NCBI RefSeq assembly: GCF_013375535.1
Contig: NZ_JABXJG010000001.1
Location: forward strand, 3,080,001-3,144,000
Direction of reading: 5' to 3'
Source: Sphingobium sp. 15-1
GTDB taxonomy: Bacteria > Pseudomonadota > Alphaproteobacteria > Sphingomonadales > Sphingomonadaceae
DNA length: 64,000 nucleotides
Shown in pieces: positions 40,701-48,293 of this stretch. A model generated the notes under the pieces. The model did not search any database. It worked only from the letters and a program-made list of their open reading frames with translations, and was not told where the DNA came from. Both the position numbers and the translations under genes were made by a program. How positions within the stretch are numbered: the first letter of the stretch is position 1; every line of letters starts with the position of its first letter.

Positions 40701-41917
40701 TCGATCACCGCGCGGCCGCTGGCCTTCAGATTCTCGATCCCAGTAGCATCGAAGGCGAGTTGCTTCGCTATGATGTCATAGTCGAGGAACGGCGTCGCCA
40801 TCGGCCCATCGAGGATCACCGAAGCGCGCACATCCCGGCCCTTCACCTTCTCCATGATCGCGCCGGGGGTGAGCAGGGCGGCATCGATCCTGAGCGCGCT
40901 GAACTGGCTCTTGCCCAGGTCGATCAGGCCGTTCGCCGTGGCGGAGAGGGCAGGGGATTTCAGCGACCCTTTGAGGTTCACCCGCCGTTCGTTCAGTCCC
41001 GCGAACAGATCGACATCAAGCGCGGGGGCCGTCAGCCGGTCGACCGTCCCGGCAAAGACCAGCCCCGGCCTTACCGGGCCCTTGGCGATGAAATTGCCGT
41101 CGCGGGCGGCGAGCATGATGTTCGCCAGCTCACCCTTGCCTGACGTGGCAACCAGCCGTCCGTTCCACGCCTGCCACGTCCCCCTGCCGTCCAGCGTCGC
41201 GGTGAAGCCGTCGGTCAGGCCGCTCATCGCCGCGATCACGCCGCCCTTGGGCGCGGTCAGCGTGCCCTTCATGGACAGGCGGTTCTGCGCGGGCACGGCG
41301 TCCAGTTGCGCGGCCAGACGGTCGCCGCTGTCCACCACCGCATTGGCCGACAATATGGCGCGGCCATCGGCAATGTGGGTCACGCCGTCGATGGCGATTT
41401 CGCGCTTCTGGCCGACCACGGGCTTGGCGACGAGGAAGCGGGCGATCTTCAGCCGGTCGACGTCGATGTCGAGGTCCGGCAGGATCGGCGCGTTGGGGTC
41501 CGTCTTGGTGATGTTGAACTGCGGGCTGCGGGCAAGGACGACCAATGGGCTTTCCAGCAGCCGCACCGAAATATGGTTGTTGATGTAGCGGAAGGGGTTC
41601 CACACCACATGCACTTCCGGGCTGACCGCGAAGATGCCCTTGGGATCGCGCAGCACCAGATTGCGGATCGTCATATCGTCATAGATGGACCCGTCGATCC
41701 GGCCGACCTCGATCGCCATGCCGGACTCCAGCTTGAGCGCGGCGATCTGACGGATCAGGAATTTTTTACCGGGCTGGGTGTTGAGGAACAGCAGCAGCCC
41801 GGCGGCCAGCACCAGCAGCGCGACGGCAAGACCGGCCGCGCCCAGCGCGATCTTCTGCCAGAGCGGCCGCGCCTCGCGGACAATGACGGTTTTGGTGGGG
41901 GTGATCTCCTCCGCCAT
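37715..41917 (-). CDS. tamB: Translocation/assembly module protein TamB
   Basis: A 1400-residue protein anchored by an N-terminal membrane helix (about residues 25-48) with a very long repetitive beta-taco periplasmic region. The C-terminal DUF490 domain is clear (SLSKTLSLLSKTGTNAGSSANLRYSKDY-type ending with QLEISLSKTLSLLSK). It works with TamA in inserting or transporting proteins or phospholipids between membranes. The ATG overlaps the tamA stop (TGATG), so tamA and tamB are coupled. Confidence 0.93.
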   Translation of the reverse strand: MAEEITPTKTVIVREARPLWQKIALGAAGLAVALLVLAAGLLLFLNTQPGKKFLIRQIAALKLESGMAIEVGRIDGSIYDDMTIRNLVLRDPKGIFAVSPEVHVVWNPFRYINNHISVRLLESPLVVLARSPQFNITKTDPNAPILPDLDIDVDRLKIARFLVAKPVVGQKREIAIDGVTHIADGRAILSANAVVDSGDRLAAQLDAVPAQNRLSMKGTLTAPKGGVIAAMSGLTDGFTATLDGRGTWQAWNGRLVATSGKGELANIMLAARDGNFIAKGPVRPGLVFAGTVDRLTAPALDVDLFAGLNERRVNLKGSLKSPALSATANGLIDLGKSQFSALRIDAALLTPGAIMEKVKGRDVRASVILDGPMATPFLDYDIIAKQLAFDATGIENLKASGRAVIDADRIRIPVSATASRVTGLNAAAGGLLHNLRVKGDFAYAAGKLISDNLKIDSDRVDATAIVLADLDNAVYRGALKGRVNDYRIDGVGIVNLSTDVHLVPGPRGGFGLDGKFGVRTARWDNGSVRDFLGGNAVMSGRIGMTPEGKFTLAGLRGAAPNFQVHSGSGSYDTDGAIRFDAKASSRQYGPLSLAVRGTMERPQAVLRAARPHVGVQLHDVVAKLHGEAAGYRLETTGGSPYGPFFANLLIRTAKGPLTIDISKARFAGVDMHGRVQQSAAGPFTGQLAMNGSGITGTARLTAVGKTQGAQLDAAASNARLPGEADVVIGRALLTANLLLTDQPQIAADLQMANAAYGDYIVRKARGRIDYRGGRGRAQLVADGSTGVPFSIAMNAALRPTLYAVALEGRASNIPFRFAQPAIIRIEKAGYRLEPATLVLPQGRVDLAGRFGQQTAMQARFKDFDLAVANMATPGLGISGKATGTLDYAQNGSAFPTATTRLAISDFRRSSLTAVSDPVSMAIEGKLSSAGGDMRGLIRRGNATLGRFVATLAPPGPGSSWSERLQSAPLGGGIRYAGPADVLFSFAGLADQQLTGPIAVAADFGGRLAAPRLNGLVRANALTYENETFGTRVTQMRLDGRFTNDRLDLRDFSGRAGDGTVQASGTVGLAAERGYPMDIAVKLDRARLARSEAITSVVSGTLAITNSPANGGLIRGDLSLPETRYRVAWQGGTDIRQLTGVRRKGEGTDLLDQRLAARQAAAKPTPWKLDVRIRADNEIYVTGMGLDSEWKTNMRVTGTANDPRVVGKIEVIRGRYSFSGHQFDLEQGVISFNGPMMNPTLAIRAETRIDDVTAGIAVGGMAQRPDIAFVSTPTLPQDEILARILFGDNVANLSATQAIQLAAALNGLRGGGGGLNPMGKLQNASGVDRIGIVGGDEATGRGTSLAVGQHISNNIYVEVITDPKGFTATQLEISLSKTLSLLSKTGTNAGSSANLRYSKDY

Positions 41918-44022
41918 CAGAATGCCTGCCCGATGCCGATATAGAGCGCGAATTTGGACTCGCCTGGCTGCCGGTTGATCGGCATGGCGATGTCGGCGCG
42001 GAAGGGACCGAAATTGGTGTAGAAGCGCCCGCCGACGCCCATGCCATAGCGGATGTCGGAAAATTGCGGCATGGAGCTTTCATAGACCTGACCTGCATCG
42101 ACGAAGGCGACCACGCCATAATCCCCGAAGCGGTAGCGGCCCTCGACCGCGAATTCGTTGAGGGAGCGGCCGCCGATCGGATCGTTGTTCGCGTCCTTCG
42201 GCCCCAATTCCTGATAGCCGTAGCCGCGCACCGATCCGCCGCCGCCGGCATAGATGCGCCGCGACGGCGCCACATCGTCGCGCTTGGCCCCGCTGATCGT
42301 GCCGACCCGCGCCCGCCCCGCGATCACCAGCGTGTCGGAGACCGGATAATAGCCGGTAAGGTCGAAGGTCGCCCGCAAATAGGGGGAGAAGCTGCCTTGG
42401 AGCGACCCTTCCGGCTCCGCCCGCAAATTGGCGCGGAAGCCCTTGGTGGGGTTCAGCAGATCGTTGGACCGGTCATAGCCGATCTGCACCGGCAGGCCGC
42501 CGATGAAATAGGTCCGCCTTGTCTTGTCCGCCGTCGCCGGATCGACCACGACCTGCTCGTTGGTCAGCAGCATCTCCGCGCCATAGCTATAGGTCCAGCG
42601 CTTCTGGAAGATCGGCGTCGACTGGCGCGACCAGCCCATATTCAGCCCGGCGGTATAGGCTTCATAGGCGTCGTAATTCTGGTGGTTGAGCGTGATGCCG
42701 GTCTGGAACGTCTTGTCGCGCTTGCCTGCATTGGACCGGCGGAAGGTGCCCGACGCGCCCTGTTCCTGCGTCCCGGCGATGACGCTGGCGATCAGCGCGC
42801 CTTCGGGCGGGAAGAGGTTGCGGTGCGTCCATGTCCCCTCGGCGCGGAAGCCCTGGCCCGTGCCATAGCCCAGCTCGCCCGCCAGCGTCCGGGGCTTGCC
42901 CGCCTCCTGCGCGACGTTCAGGTCGACATATTCGGTGCCGTCCGGTCCCGGCGCGTTGGTGCGTACCGGATCGACCGAAATACTCGAAAACAGCCCCGTC
43001 GCCACCAGCGCCCGGCGCAGATCGTCGACCTTCCGGCTGTCATACAGCTCGCCCGGCTTGAAGCGGCTGATGACCTTCATATGGTCGGCGCCGAAGGCCT
43101 GCTTCTCGCCCGTGGTGGTGATTCCCCGGAACGATCCGCGCGGCCCCGTTTCGACCGGCAGCGTATAGTCGCCGGTCGTGGTCGCGGGATCGAGCAATAT
43201 GTCGCGCTGCCCCACCTTGGCGAAGGCATAGCCATTTTCCGGCAGCCTGACGCCGACATTCGCCTCCGCCCCCTCGACCGCCGCCGCGACGATATAGTCG
43301 CCGGTCTTGATCGGCAGGCTGTCGCGGATCAGGTTCGGCGGCACGGTCAGCCCGGCATGGATGACGATGTCCCCGATTTTGTAGCGCTTGCCCGGCGTGA
43401 CCGAGACGACCGCCTTTAGCGCGAACGTTTGCCCGTCTCCCGCCTGATCCAGCGAAGCGAGCGCGGTCGCGTCATAATAGCCCTCCGAATGGAGCAGCCG
43501 CACGGCCAGCGCCTCATCCTCATGGGCGCGGGCCTGCACCATGGCCGCCGTGTCCGCCTTTCCCTTGCCGTCGATCAGCGAGGAGGAATCGCGGAATGCA
43601 TCCTCCAATCCCGTCTTGCCGAAGCCTTCGATCGCCACCGAATAGCGCACCGCTTCGGTCTTCTCGTTCGGGTTGCTGTCGGTCGCGACCTGCACCGGCA
43701 CTTGCACGCTGTCGAGCGGCGGCAGCGGCTGCGCCAATTCACGCTCCTCCTGGGGCTCCACCGCTGGGGGCAGTTCCCGGCTGGTGCTGGCTTCCGGCAT
43801 CTGCTGGTCGATCCATTGGTCGATCGACGGCAGCGGCGCGCTGCCGTTCGCGGGACTTTCGCCCGCCTTGGGCAAGCGCGCCTCGAACTCGCTGTCGGGC
43901 AGGATCGGTTCTTCCTGCTGCTGCTGGGGATGTGGCGGCGTCTGCGCCATCAGGGGGAGGGGGGAGGCCGCCATCATCATCAGACCCAAGGCTCGCCGGA
44001 CCCGCTTCTGCCTTGAACCCAT
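41917..44022 (-). CDS. tamA: Translocation/assembly module protein TamA
   Basis: A 700-residue Omp85-family outer-membrane protein. The signal peptide ends near LMAQ (about residue 26), a Pro/Gln-rich stretch and an unusually long N-terminal extension follow, then POTRA domains (about residues 130-350) and a 16-stranded barrel with GGGGSVRGYGYQ, the family lid-motif. The last residue of the barrel is Phe. The start at 44022 (MGSRQKRVRR) was chosen over an upstream in-frame Met because a signal peptide follows. It is cotranslated with tamB. Confidence 0.92.
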   Translation of the reverse strand: MGSRQKRVRRALGLMMMAASPLPLMAQTPPHPQQQQEEPILPDSEFEARLPKAGESPANGSAPLPSIDQWIDQQMPEASTSRELPPAVEPQEERELAQPLPPLDSVQVPVQVATDSNPNEKTEAVRYSVAIEGFGKTGLEDAFRDSSSLIDGKGKADTAAMVQARAHEDEALAVRLLHSEGYYDATALASLDQAGDGQTFALKAVVSVTPGKRYKIGDIVIHAGLTVPPNLIRDSLPIKTGDYIVAAAVEGAEANVGVRLPENGYAFAKVGQRDILLDPATTTGDYTLPVETGPRGSFRGITTTGEKQAFGADHMKVISRFKPGELYDSRKVDDLRRALVATGLFSSISVDPVRTNAPGPDGTEYVDLNVAQEAGKPRTLAGELGYGTGQGFRAEGTWTHRNLFPPEGALIASVIAGTQEQGASGTFRRSNAGKRDKTFQTGITLNHQNYDAYEAYTAGLNMGWSRQSTPIFQKRWTYSYGAEMLLTNEQVVVDPATADKTRRTYFIGGLPVQIGYDRSNDLLNPTKGFRANLRAEPEGSLQGSFSPYLRATFDLTGYYPVSDTLVIAGRARVGTISGAKRDDVAPSRRIYAGGGGSVRGYGYQELGPKDANNDPIGGRSLNEFAVEGRYRFGDYGVVAFVDAGQVYESSMPQFSDIRYGMGVGGRFYTNFGPFRADIAMPINRQPGESKFALYIGIGQAF

Positions 44023-44220
44023 GGAAACCGCTTTGCCCCTTTTTGTCCGGCGCCCATTCCGGGCGGGAACAGCCAATACGCGCAACCGGTTGCCTAAGTT
44101 CCGCCCGCGTCACGACGGCGGGCGCTCGGTTCCACGTTGAATCCGTGTCCCTGCGCCTGGCGCCTCCGCCCAAGGCACGTCCTGCTTCCATCTCATCGGC
44201 GGAGACTCTAAAGCCTGTCC

Positions 44221-45987
44221 ATGACCATTGCGCTCAACATCACCCGTTCGATCCTCGGCCAGCCCTGGCGGTGGCGCGGGGGCAATGGCGACGGGCGCGA
44301 TCCGGGCTATCGCCCCGACGATCTGGTGACGCAGTTGCTGCTGGCGCGGGGCTGTCCGCGCGACGCGGTGGAGGCGCATCGCAACCCCACCATCCGCCAT
44401 TTCATGCCCGACCCCAGCCTGTTCCGCGACATGGACGCCGCCGCCGAACGGCTGGCCGACGCGGTGGTGCGCGGGGAGGATGTGCGTATCTTCGGTGATT
44501 ATGACGTGGACGGCGCGACCAGCGCGGCGCTGCTGATCCGGTTGCTGCGCGATCTGGGGCTGGCGGCGCGGCCCTATATTCCCGACCGGCTGATGGAGGG
44601 CTATGGCCCCTCGGGCGAGGCGCTGGTCCGGCTGGCGGGTGAGGGTGCGACATTGATCGTCACCGTCGATTGCGGGGCGCAGGCTTTCGAAGCGCTCTCC
44701 ATGGCGAAGGCGGTGGGCGTCGACGTGGTGGTGGTCGACCATCATAAATGCGCCGCCGCCTTGCCCGAAGCACTGGCGTTGGTGAATCCCAACCGGCTGG
44801 ACGAAGACCCTGAAGCGGCGCTGCATGGCCATCTCGCGGCCGTTGGGGTGGCCTTCCTGCTCAGCGCGGCGCTGATCCGGGTGCTGCGCAAGCGCAACTG
44901 GTTTGCGCAGCGCTCCGAGCCGCCGCTGATGGAACTGCTCGACATCGTGGCGCTGGGCACGGTGGCGGACGTGGCGCAGCTTAAAGGGCTCAACCGTGCC
45001 TTCGTCGCGCAGGGGCTCAAGATCATGGCGAAGCGCCGCAACATCGGCCTTTCCGCGCTGATCGACGCCAGCCGCCTGACGCGGGCGCCGCTTTGCCATG
45101 ACCTGGGCTTCGCGCTCGGTCCGCGCATCAATGCGGGCGGGCGCGTGGGCAAGGCGGACCTCGGCGTGCGGCTGCTCACCACCGAAGACCCGGCGGAGGC
45201 GGCGAAGATCGCGCAGGAGCTGGACCAGCTCAATGAAGAACGCCGCGCCATTGAGGCCACGGTGCAGGCGGAGGCGGAGGAACTGCTCGCCGCGCAGGGC
45301 AATCGCGCCGTGGCCCTGGTGTCGGGCGCGGGCTGGCATCCCGGCGTGATCGGCATCGTCGCCGGGCGGATCAAGGAAAAAGCGGGCCGTCCCGCCATTG
45401 TCGTCGCCATCGATGAAGACGGCACCGGCAAGGGATCGGGCCGTTCCATTTCCGGCGTCGATCTGGGCGCGGCGGTGCTGGCGGCGAAGGATAGCGGCCT
45501 GTTGGTCGCGGGCGGCGGCCATGCCATGGCGGCGGGCCTGACCGTCGCGGCGGATAAGGTGGACGCGCTGGCGGACTTTCTGGACGATCGGCTGTCCGGC
45601 GCCGTGGCGAAGGCGCGGGACGACCGGGCGCTGCTGATCGACGCGGTGCTGGCGCCGGCGGGGGTTAATCCGGATTTTGTCGCCGCCATCGACGCCGGCG
45701 GCCCCTATGGCGCGGGCTGGCCGGCGCCGCTCATTGCCTCCGGCCCGATGCGCGTCGTCAAGGCGGACATCGTCGGCAACGGCCATTTGCGCGCCATCAT
45801 GGCGGGCGACGACGGCCGATCGCTCAAGACGATCGCTTTCCGCCAGGCCGAATCCGACCTTGGCCAAGCCATATTGGGGGCGTCCCGCGACCGGCGGCTA
45901 TGGATCGCAGGCCGGGCGAAGATCGACGATTGGGGGCCGCGCCCCGCTGCCGAACTGCATCTGGAGGATGCCGCCTGGGCCGATTGA
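44221..45987 (+). CDS. recJ: Single-stranded-DNA-specific exonuclease RecJ
   Basis: A 588-residue DHH-family 5'-3' exonuclease in recombination and mismatch repair. DYDVDGATSAA at residues 93-103 and DHH at 173-175 supply the metal ligands; later motifs GPRINAGGRVGKADLG and the GGGHAMAAG motif of the DHHA1 domain are present. The C-terminal OB-type region is intact. The gene is divergent from tamA across about 200 bases. Confidence 0.96.
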   Translation: MTIALNITRSILGQPWRWRGGNGDGRDPGYRPDDLVTQLLLARGCPRDAVEAHRNPTIRHFMPDPSLFRDMDAAAERLADAVVRGEDVRIFGDYDVDGATSAALLIRLLRDLGLAARPYIPDRLMEGYGPSGEALVRLAGEGATLIVTVDCGAQAFEALSMAKAVGVDVVVVDHHKCAAALPEALALVNPNRLDEDPEAALHGHLAAVGVAFLLSAALIRVLRKRNWFAQRSEPPLMELLDIVALGTVADVAQLKGLNRAFVAQGLKIMAKRRNIGLSALIDASRLTRAPLCHDLGFALGPRINAGGRVGKADLGVRLLTTEDPAEAAKIAQELDQLNEERRAIEATVQAEAEELLAAQGNRAVALVSGAGWHPGVIGIVAGRIKEKAGRPAIVVAIDEDGTGKGSGRSISGVDLGAAVLAAKDSGLLVAGGGHAMAAGLTVAADKVDALADFLDDRLSGAVAKARDDRALLIDAVLAPAGVNPDFVAAIDAGGPYGAGWPAPLIASGPMRVVKADIVGNGHLRAIMAGDDGRSLKTIAFRQAESDLGQAILGASRDRRLWIAGRAKIDDWGPRPAAELHLEDAAWAD

Positions 45988-46039
45988 GGCGAGGATCGGC
46001 AATTTTATGTCCCGCGTCATTTTCATGACGAAAAGGGGG

Positions 46040-46068
46040 TTGACCGCTCCGAAGCCACCGCCTAATGC
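46040..46068 (+). promoter_or_regulatory. Sigma-70 type promoter for tRNA-Glu
   Basis: TTGACC (46040-46045) and TAATGC (46063-46068) are separated by 17 bases, 40 bases upstream of the tRNA-Glu 5' end. Good spacing and position for a strong housekeeping promoter. Confidence 0.65.
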
Positions 46069-46107
46069 CCGCCTCGCTTCGCAGCGACGCCCAAGCGGAA
46101 CTGCAGT

Positions 46108-46183
46108 GGCCCCTTCGTCTAGCGGTCTAGGACGCGGCCCTTTCACGGCTGAAACACGGGTTCGATTCCCGTAGGGGTCACCA
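46108..46183 (+). tRNA. tRNA-Glu (anticodon TTC)
   Basis: A 76-base cloverleaf: acceptor GGCCCCT with AGGGGTC (one G-T pair), anticodon loop CTTTCAC giving TTC, T-arm with TTCGATT, ending in encoded CCA. All arms pair well. Preceded by a sigma-70 type promoter. Confidence 0.97.
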
Positions 46184-46361
46184 ATATATTCAAGGGATTG
46201 CTTCCCCTTGGATGGAAGCTTTTCAACACTATCCCTGCATTTTCGTGGCTGTCGCAAAGGCTGATGGGCCCGGCTTCGGCATGCTCTTGGGATGTGGCTT
46301 GCTGCGGATGTGGGATCAAATGTCCGTCGCTCGGAATATTCCGAACGCGTCCTGAAGATCA

Positions 46362-46970
46362 TCAGGACATGGCTTCTCGGCACATGGCAACGGCATCGGA
46401 AAATCGGGATGTACCGCATTTGCGCATGATGCGTGAACGATATGTCTCCACTGATCTGACCGTCAATTTCAGTCTCTGCGCCACGATATGATTATCGTCG
46501 AATTTCTCCAATTCCCTCAGAACGTCCAACTCACGCTTGCTCAGCTTCATCATGCAGAGCTTGGAATATGTTTTGTTTTGCTGACGTTCGACCCTCTCTT
46601 CCAAAAGCGAAGCGGTGCTTTCGATCGTTTCCAGCAGCATCCGCTCATCGAAAGGCTGCTCCAAAAAGTCGTCCGCCCCTCTTTTGATCATTTGCACGGC
46701 GGCGCGGATGTCGGCCCCTTGGGAGGTCATGATGACGGGGATGTCCTGCCGCTCCATCAGCAAATCCTGGAGAACGAGCATGCCCGGCATGTCGGGCAGA
46801 TGCGTATCCAGCACCGCAATGCCCGAACCCAGGAAATGCGCGGCGTCGAGAAAATCCGATCCGTTTGAAAAAGGCGTCGGCGCATAGTGATGCGCACGCA
46901 AAAACGCCACCAGATGGCGGCGAAGGAGCGCGTCCCCAATTACGACGTAGATGGGACTTTTCGTCCTCAT
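46362..46970 (-). CDS. FixJ-like response regulator with degenerate receiver
   Basis: A 202-residue protein with a receiver domain and a LuxR-type helix-turn-helix (ELDVLRELEKFDDNHIVAQRL). The phosphoacceptor Asp55 and Thr82 remain, but the acidic Mg-binding pair is lost (I11-G12-D13 instead of DDD) and the conserved Lys is Gln105 (LEQPF instead of LEKPF). The receiver is therefore probably not phosphorylated in the usual way. A perfect EcfG-type promoter lies 30 bases upstream, putting it in the general stress response. No partner kinase adjoins it. Confidence 0.85.
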   Translation of the reverse strand: MRTKSPIYVVIGDALLRRHLVAFLRAHHYAPTPFSNGSDFLDAAHFLGSGIAVLDTHLPDMPGMLVLQDLLMERQDIPVIMTSQGADIRAAVQMIKRGADDFLEQPFDERMLLETIESTASLLEERVERQQNKTYSKLCMMKLSKRELDVLRELEKFDDNHIVAQRLKLTVRSVETYRSRIMRKCGTSRFSDAVAMCREAMS

Positions 46971-47000
46971 TGCGACCTACATATGGTTGCCCATGCCCGT

Positions 47001-47025
47001 AACGCCGTTGAGGAGATTGCGTTCC
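47001..47025 (-). promoter_or_regulatory. EcfG-type general-stress promoter
   Basis: On the minus strand GGAAC (47025-47021), a 16-base spacer and CGTT (47004-47001) give the alphaproteobacterial EcfG consensus exactly. The start codon of the degenerate-receiver gene lies 30 bases further on. This was the only exact copy I found between genes in the window. Confidence 0.7.
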
Positions 47026-47044
47026 AAACAGGGTTAATTTTTTC

Positions 47045-47614
47045 TTAAACGCCTCGCTCGAAAAAAACACCCATCATTTCGCTGCTTGACCATTGCACCC
47101 GACCCATGCGGGCGCATTTGCCGCGGCATTTGACCAGCAATCTGGTTCCTTCCCTGATGCTGCGCGCTTCGATCATCATGCCCTCTTCCGACATGTTCCT
47201 GATCGTGCCGATCATGACGGGCGCCGATGTGGTGAGCGTTGCGGCGATATTGACCGGAATGCGGCTTTCGCGCGGCTGATGGCTATCGCTCAGGCGTCCC
47301 ATCAAGGCGTCGTTTCCCGCGGTCCAGAACAGGGGATCTTCCGCCAGCAAGCCCACCTGCGTCCCATTGGTCCAACGGACTTCGGCCGTGATGAAATCCT
47401 GTTCGTCAAAGCTGACATGCACCTGCTCGCGCAAGCTGAGCGTAAGCGCCGTCCGACCGCTGACGCCATGCGCCGAGACGTTGGTGATGGCCAGCTTCGC
47501 TTGATTGAGTACCGGATAGAGCAACGCGGACTTAAATACCGCCTTCCGGAGAGATCGACGTTGATCGTCGATCGAATTGCCGGACTGGAGCGCAGAATTG
47601 TTTGGTGAAAACAT
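47045..47614 (-). CDS. Tandem PilZ domain protein
   Basis: A 189-residue protein with two PilZ-like units. The first has RRSLRKAVFK (about residues 19-28) and NVSAHG (45-50); the second has RESR (115-118) and NMSEEG (140-145), both fitting the RxxxR...D/NxSxxG c-di-GMP signature in degenerate form. It probably binds cyclic-di-GMP or has evolved from such a domain. The start at 47614 is preceded by GGAG at 7 bases spacing; that GGAG is inside a hairpin at 47622-47637. It diverges from the BLUF gene. Confidence 0.8.
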   Translation of the reverse strand: MFSPNNSALQSGNSIDDQRRSLRKAVFKSALLYPVLNQAKLAITNVSAHGVSGRTALTLSLREQVHVSFDEQDFITAEVRWTNGTQVGLLAEDPLFWTAGNDALMGRLSDSHQPRESRIPVNIAATLTTSAPVMIGTIRNMSEEGMMIEARSIREGTRLLVKCRGKCARMGRVQWSSSEMMGVFFERGV

Positions 47615-47621
47615 GGCTTTA

Positions 47622-47637
47622 CTCCGCGAGTGCGGAG
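47622..47637 (-). promoter_or_regulatory. Hairpin masking the PilZ gene ribosome binding site
   Basis: On the minus strand CTCCGC, loop ACTC, and GCGGAG form a perfect hairpin. The GGAG of the right arm lies seven bases before the PilZ ATG, the ideal Shine-Dalgarno spacing. Folding would block the ribosome. Confidence 0.5.
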
Positions 47638-47856
47638 GGTTGCTATAATAGCGGGTAACTAACGATCTCCCGGAAAGGGCTGCTGTATTTTTACGACAGG
47701 GCCGCAGATCGACCCTTAACGGCGTTTTGGCAGAAAACCATTCTTCGATCGGCCGCGCTTCTCCCCAGGGCGCGGTCAAGGGGAAGGCGAGGCGCACAAA
47801 AATGGCCCCCACCATGCGCCTCGCCTTTACTCCTGTTGTACGATCGTCATAATAGA

Positions 47857-48276
47857 ATGATGCTCGACAAATGGTTTTATATTAGCACAAGTCGTTTGGG
47901 CACTGCCGGGGGTCAGGATGATGTTCGAGCGATTGTGGAAAATTCCATACCCCGCAACCGATCGCTTGGCGTAACCGGCGCGTTGCTTTTCACCGGGCAG
48001 AAATTCACCCAATATCTTGAAGGTTCGCCGGCAGCGATCGCAGAACTGAAGCAGAGCATCTGCCGCGATCCACGGCATGACGACATCCATACCATTGCGT
48101 CCGGGCCGTTCGACCACCGTCGGTTCTTGGGTTGGTCCTTGGCCTATGCCGGACCATCGCGTTTCGTGGCCGCCAAGGTTGAAGATGCGCTCCATGGAGC
48201 GCTCAACGAAGGTGAGGAAGCGATCGAAGCCCTGGCCGAACTATTGGCGGAATTTGTGGTCGACGGGCATTCCTGA
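47857..48276 (+). CDS. BLUF-domain blue-light sensor
   Basis: A 139-residue short BLUF photoreceptor that binds FAD. Key residues can be placed: Tyr8 (WFYIS), Asn34 (RNRSLGVTGALL), Gln52 (FTQYLEG) and Trp93 (GWSLAY), with a 40-residue helical C terminus (VEDALHGALNEGEEAIEALAELL). There is no fused output domain, so light must act through partner binding. Start is uncertain: two ATGs at 47857 and 47860 have weak ribosome sites. It is divergent from the tandem PilZ gene, which may be its partner. Confidence 0.88.
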   Translation: MMLDKWFYISTSRLGTAGGQDDVRAIVENSIPRNRSLGVTGALLFTGQKFTQYLEGSPAAIAELKQSICRDPRHDDIHTIASGPFDHRRFLGWSLAYAGPSRFVAAKVEDALHGALNEGEEAIEALAELLAEFVVDGHS

Positions 48277-48293
48277 GGCGGAGCACCCCGCGC

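Noticed and set aside
44040..44090. EcfG-like GGAAC-N16-CGGTT before recJ
   Set aside because: The -10 element has an inserted base relative to CGTT and is far from the start codon.
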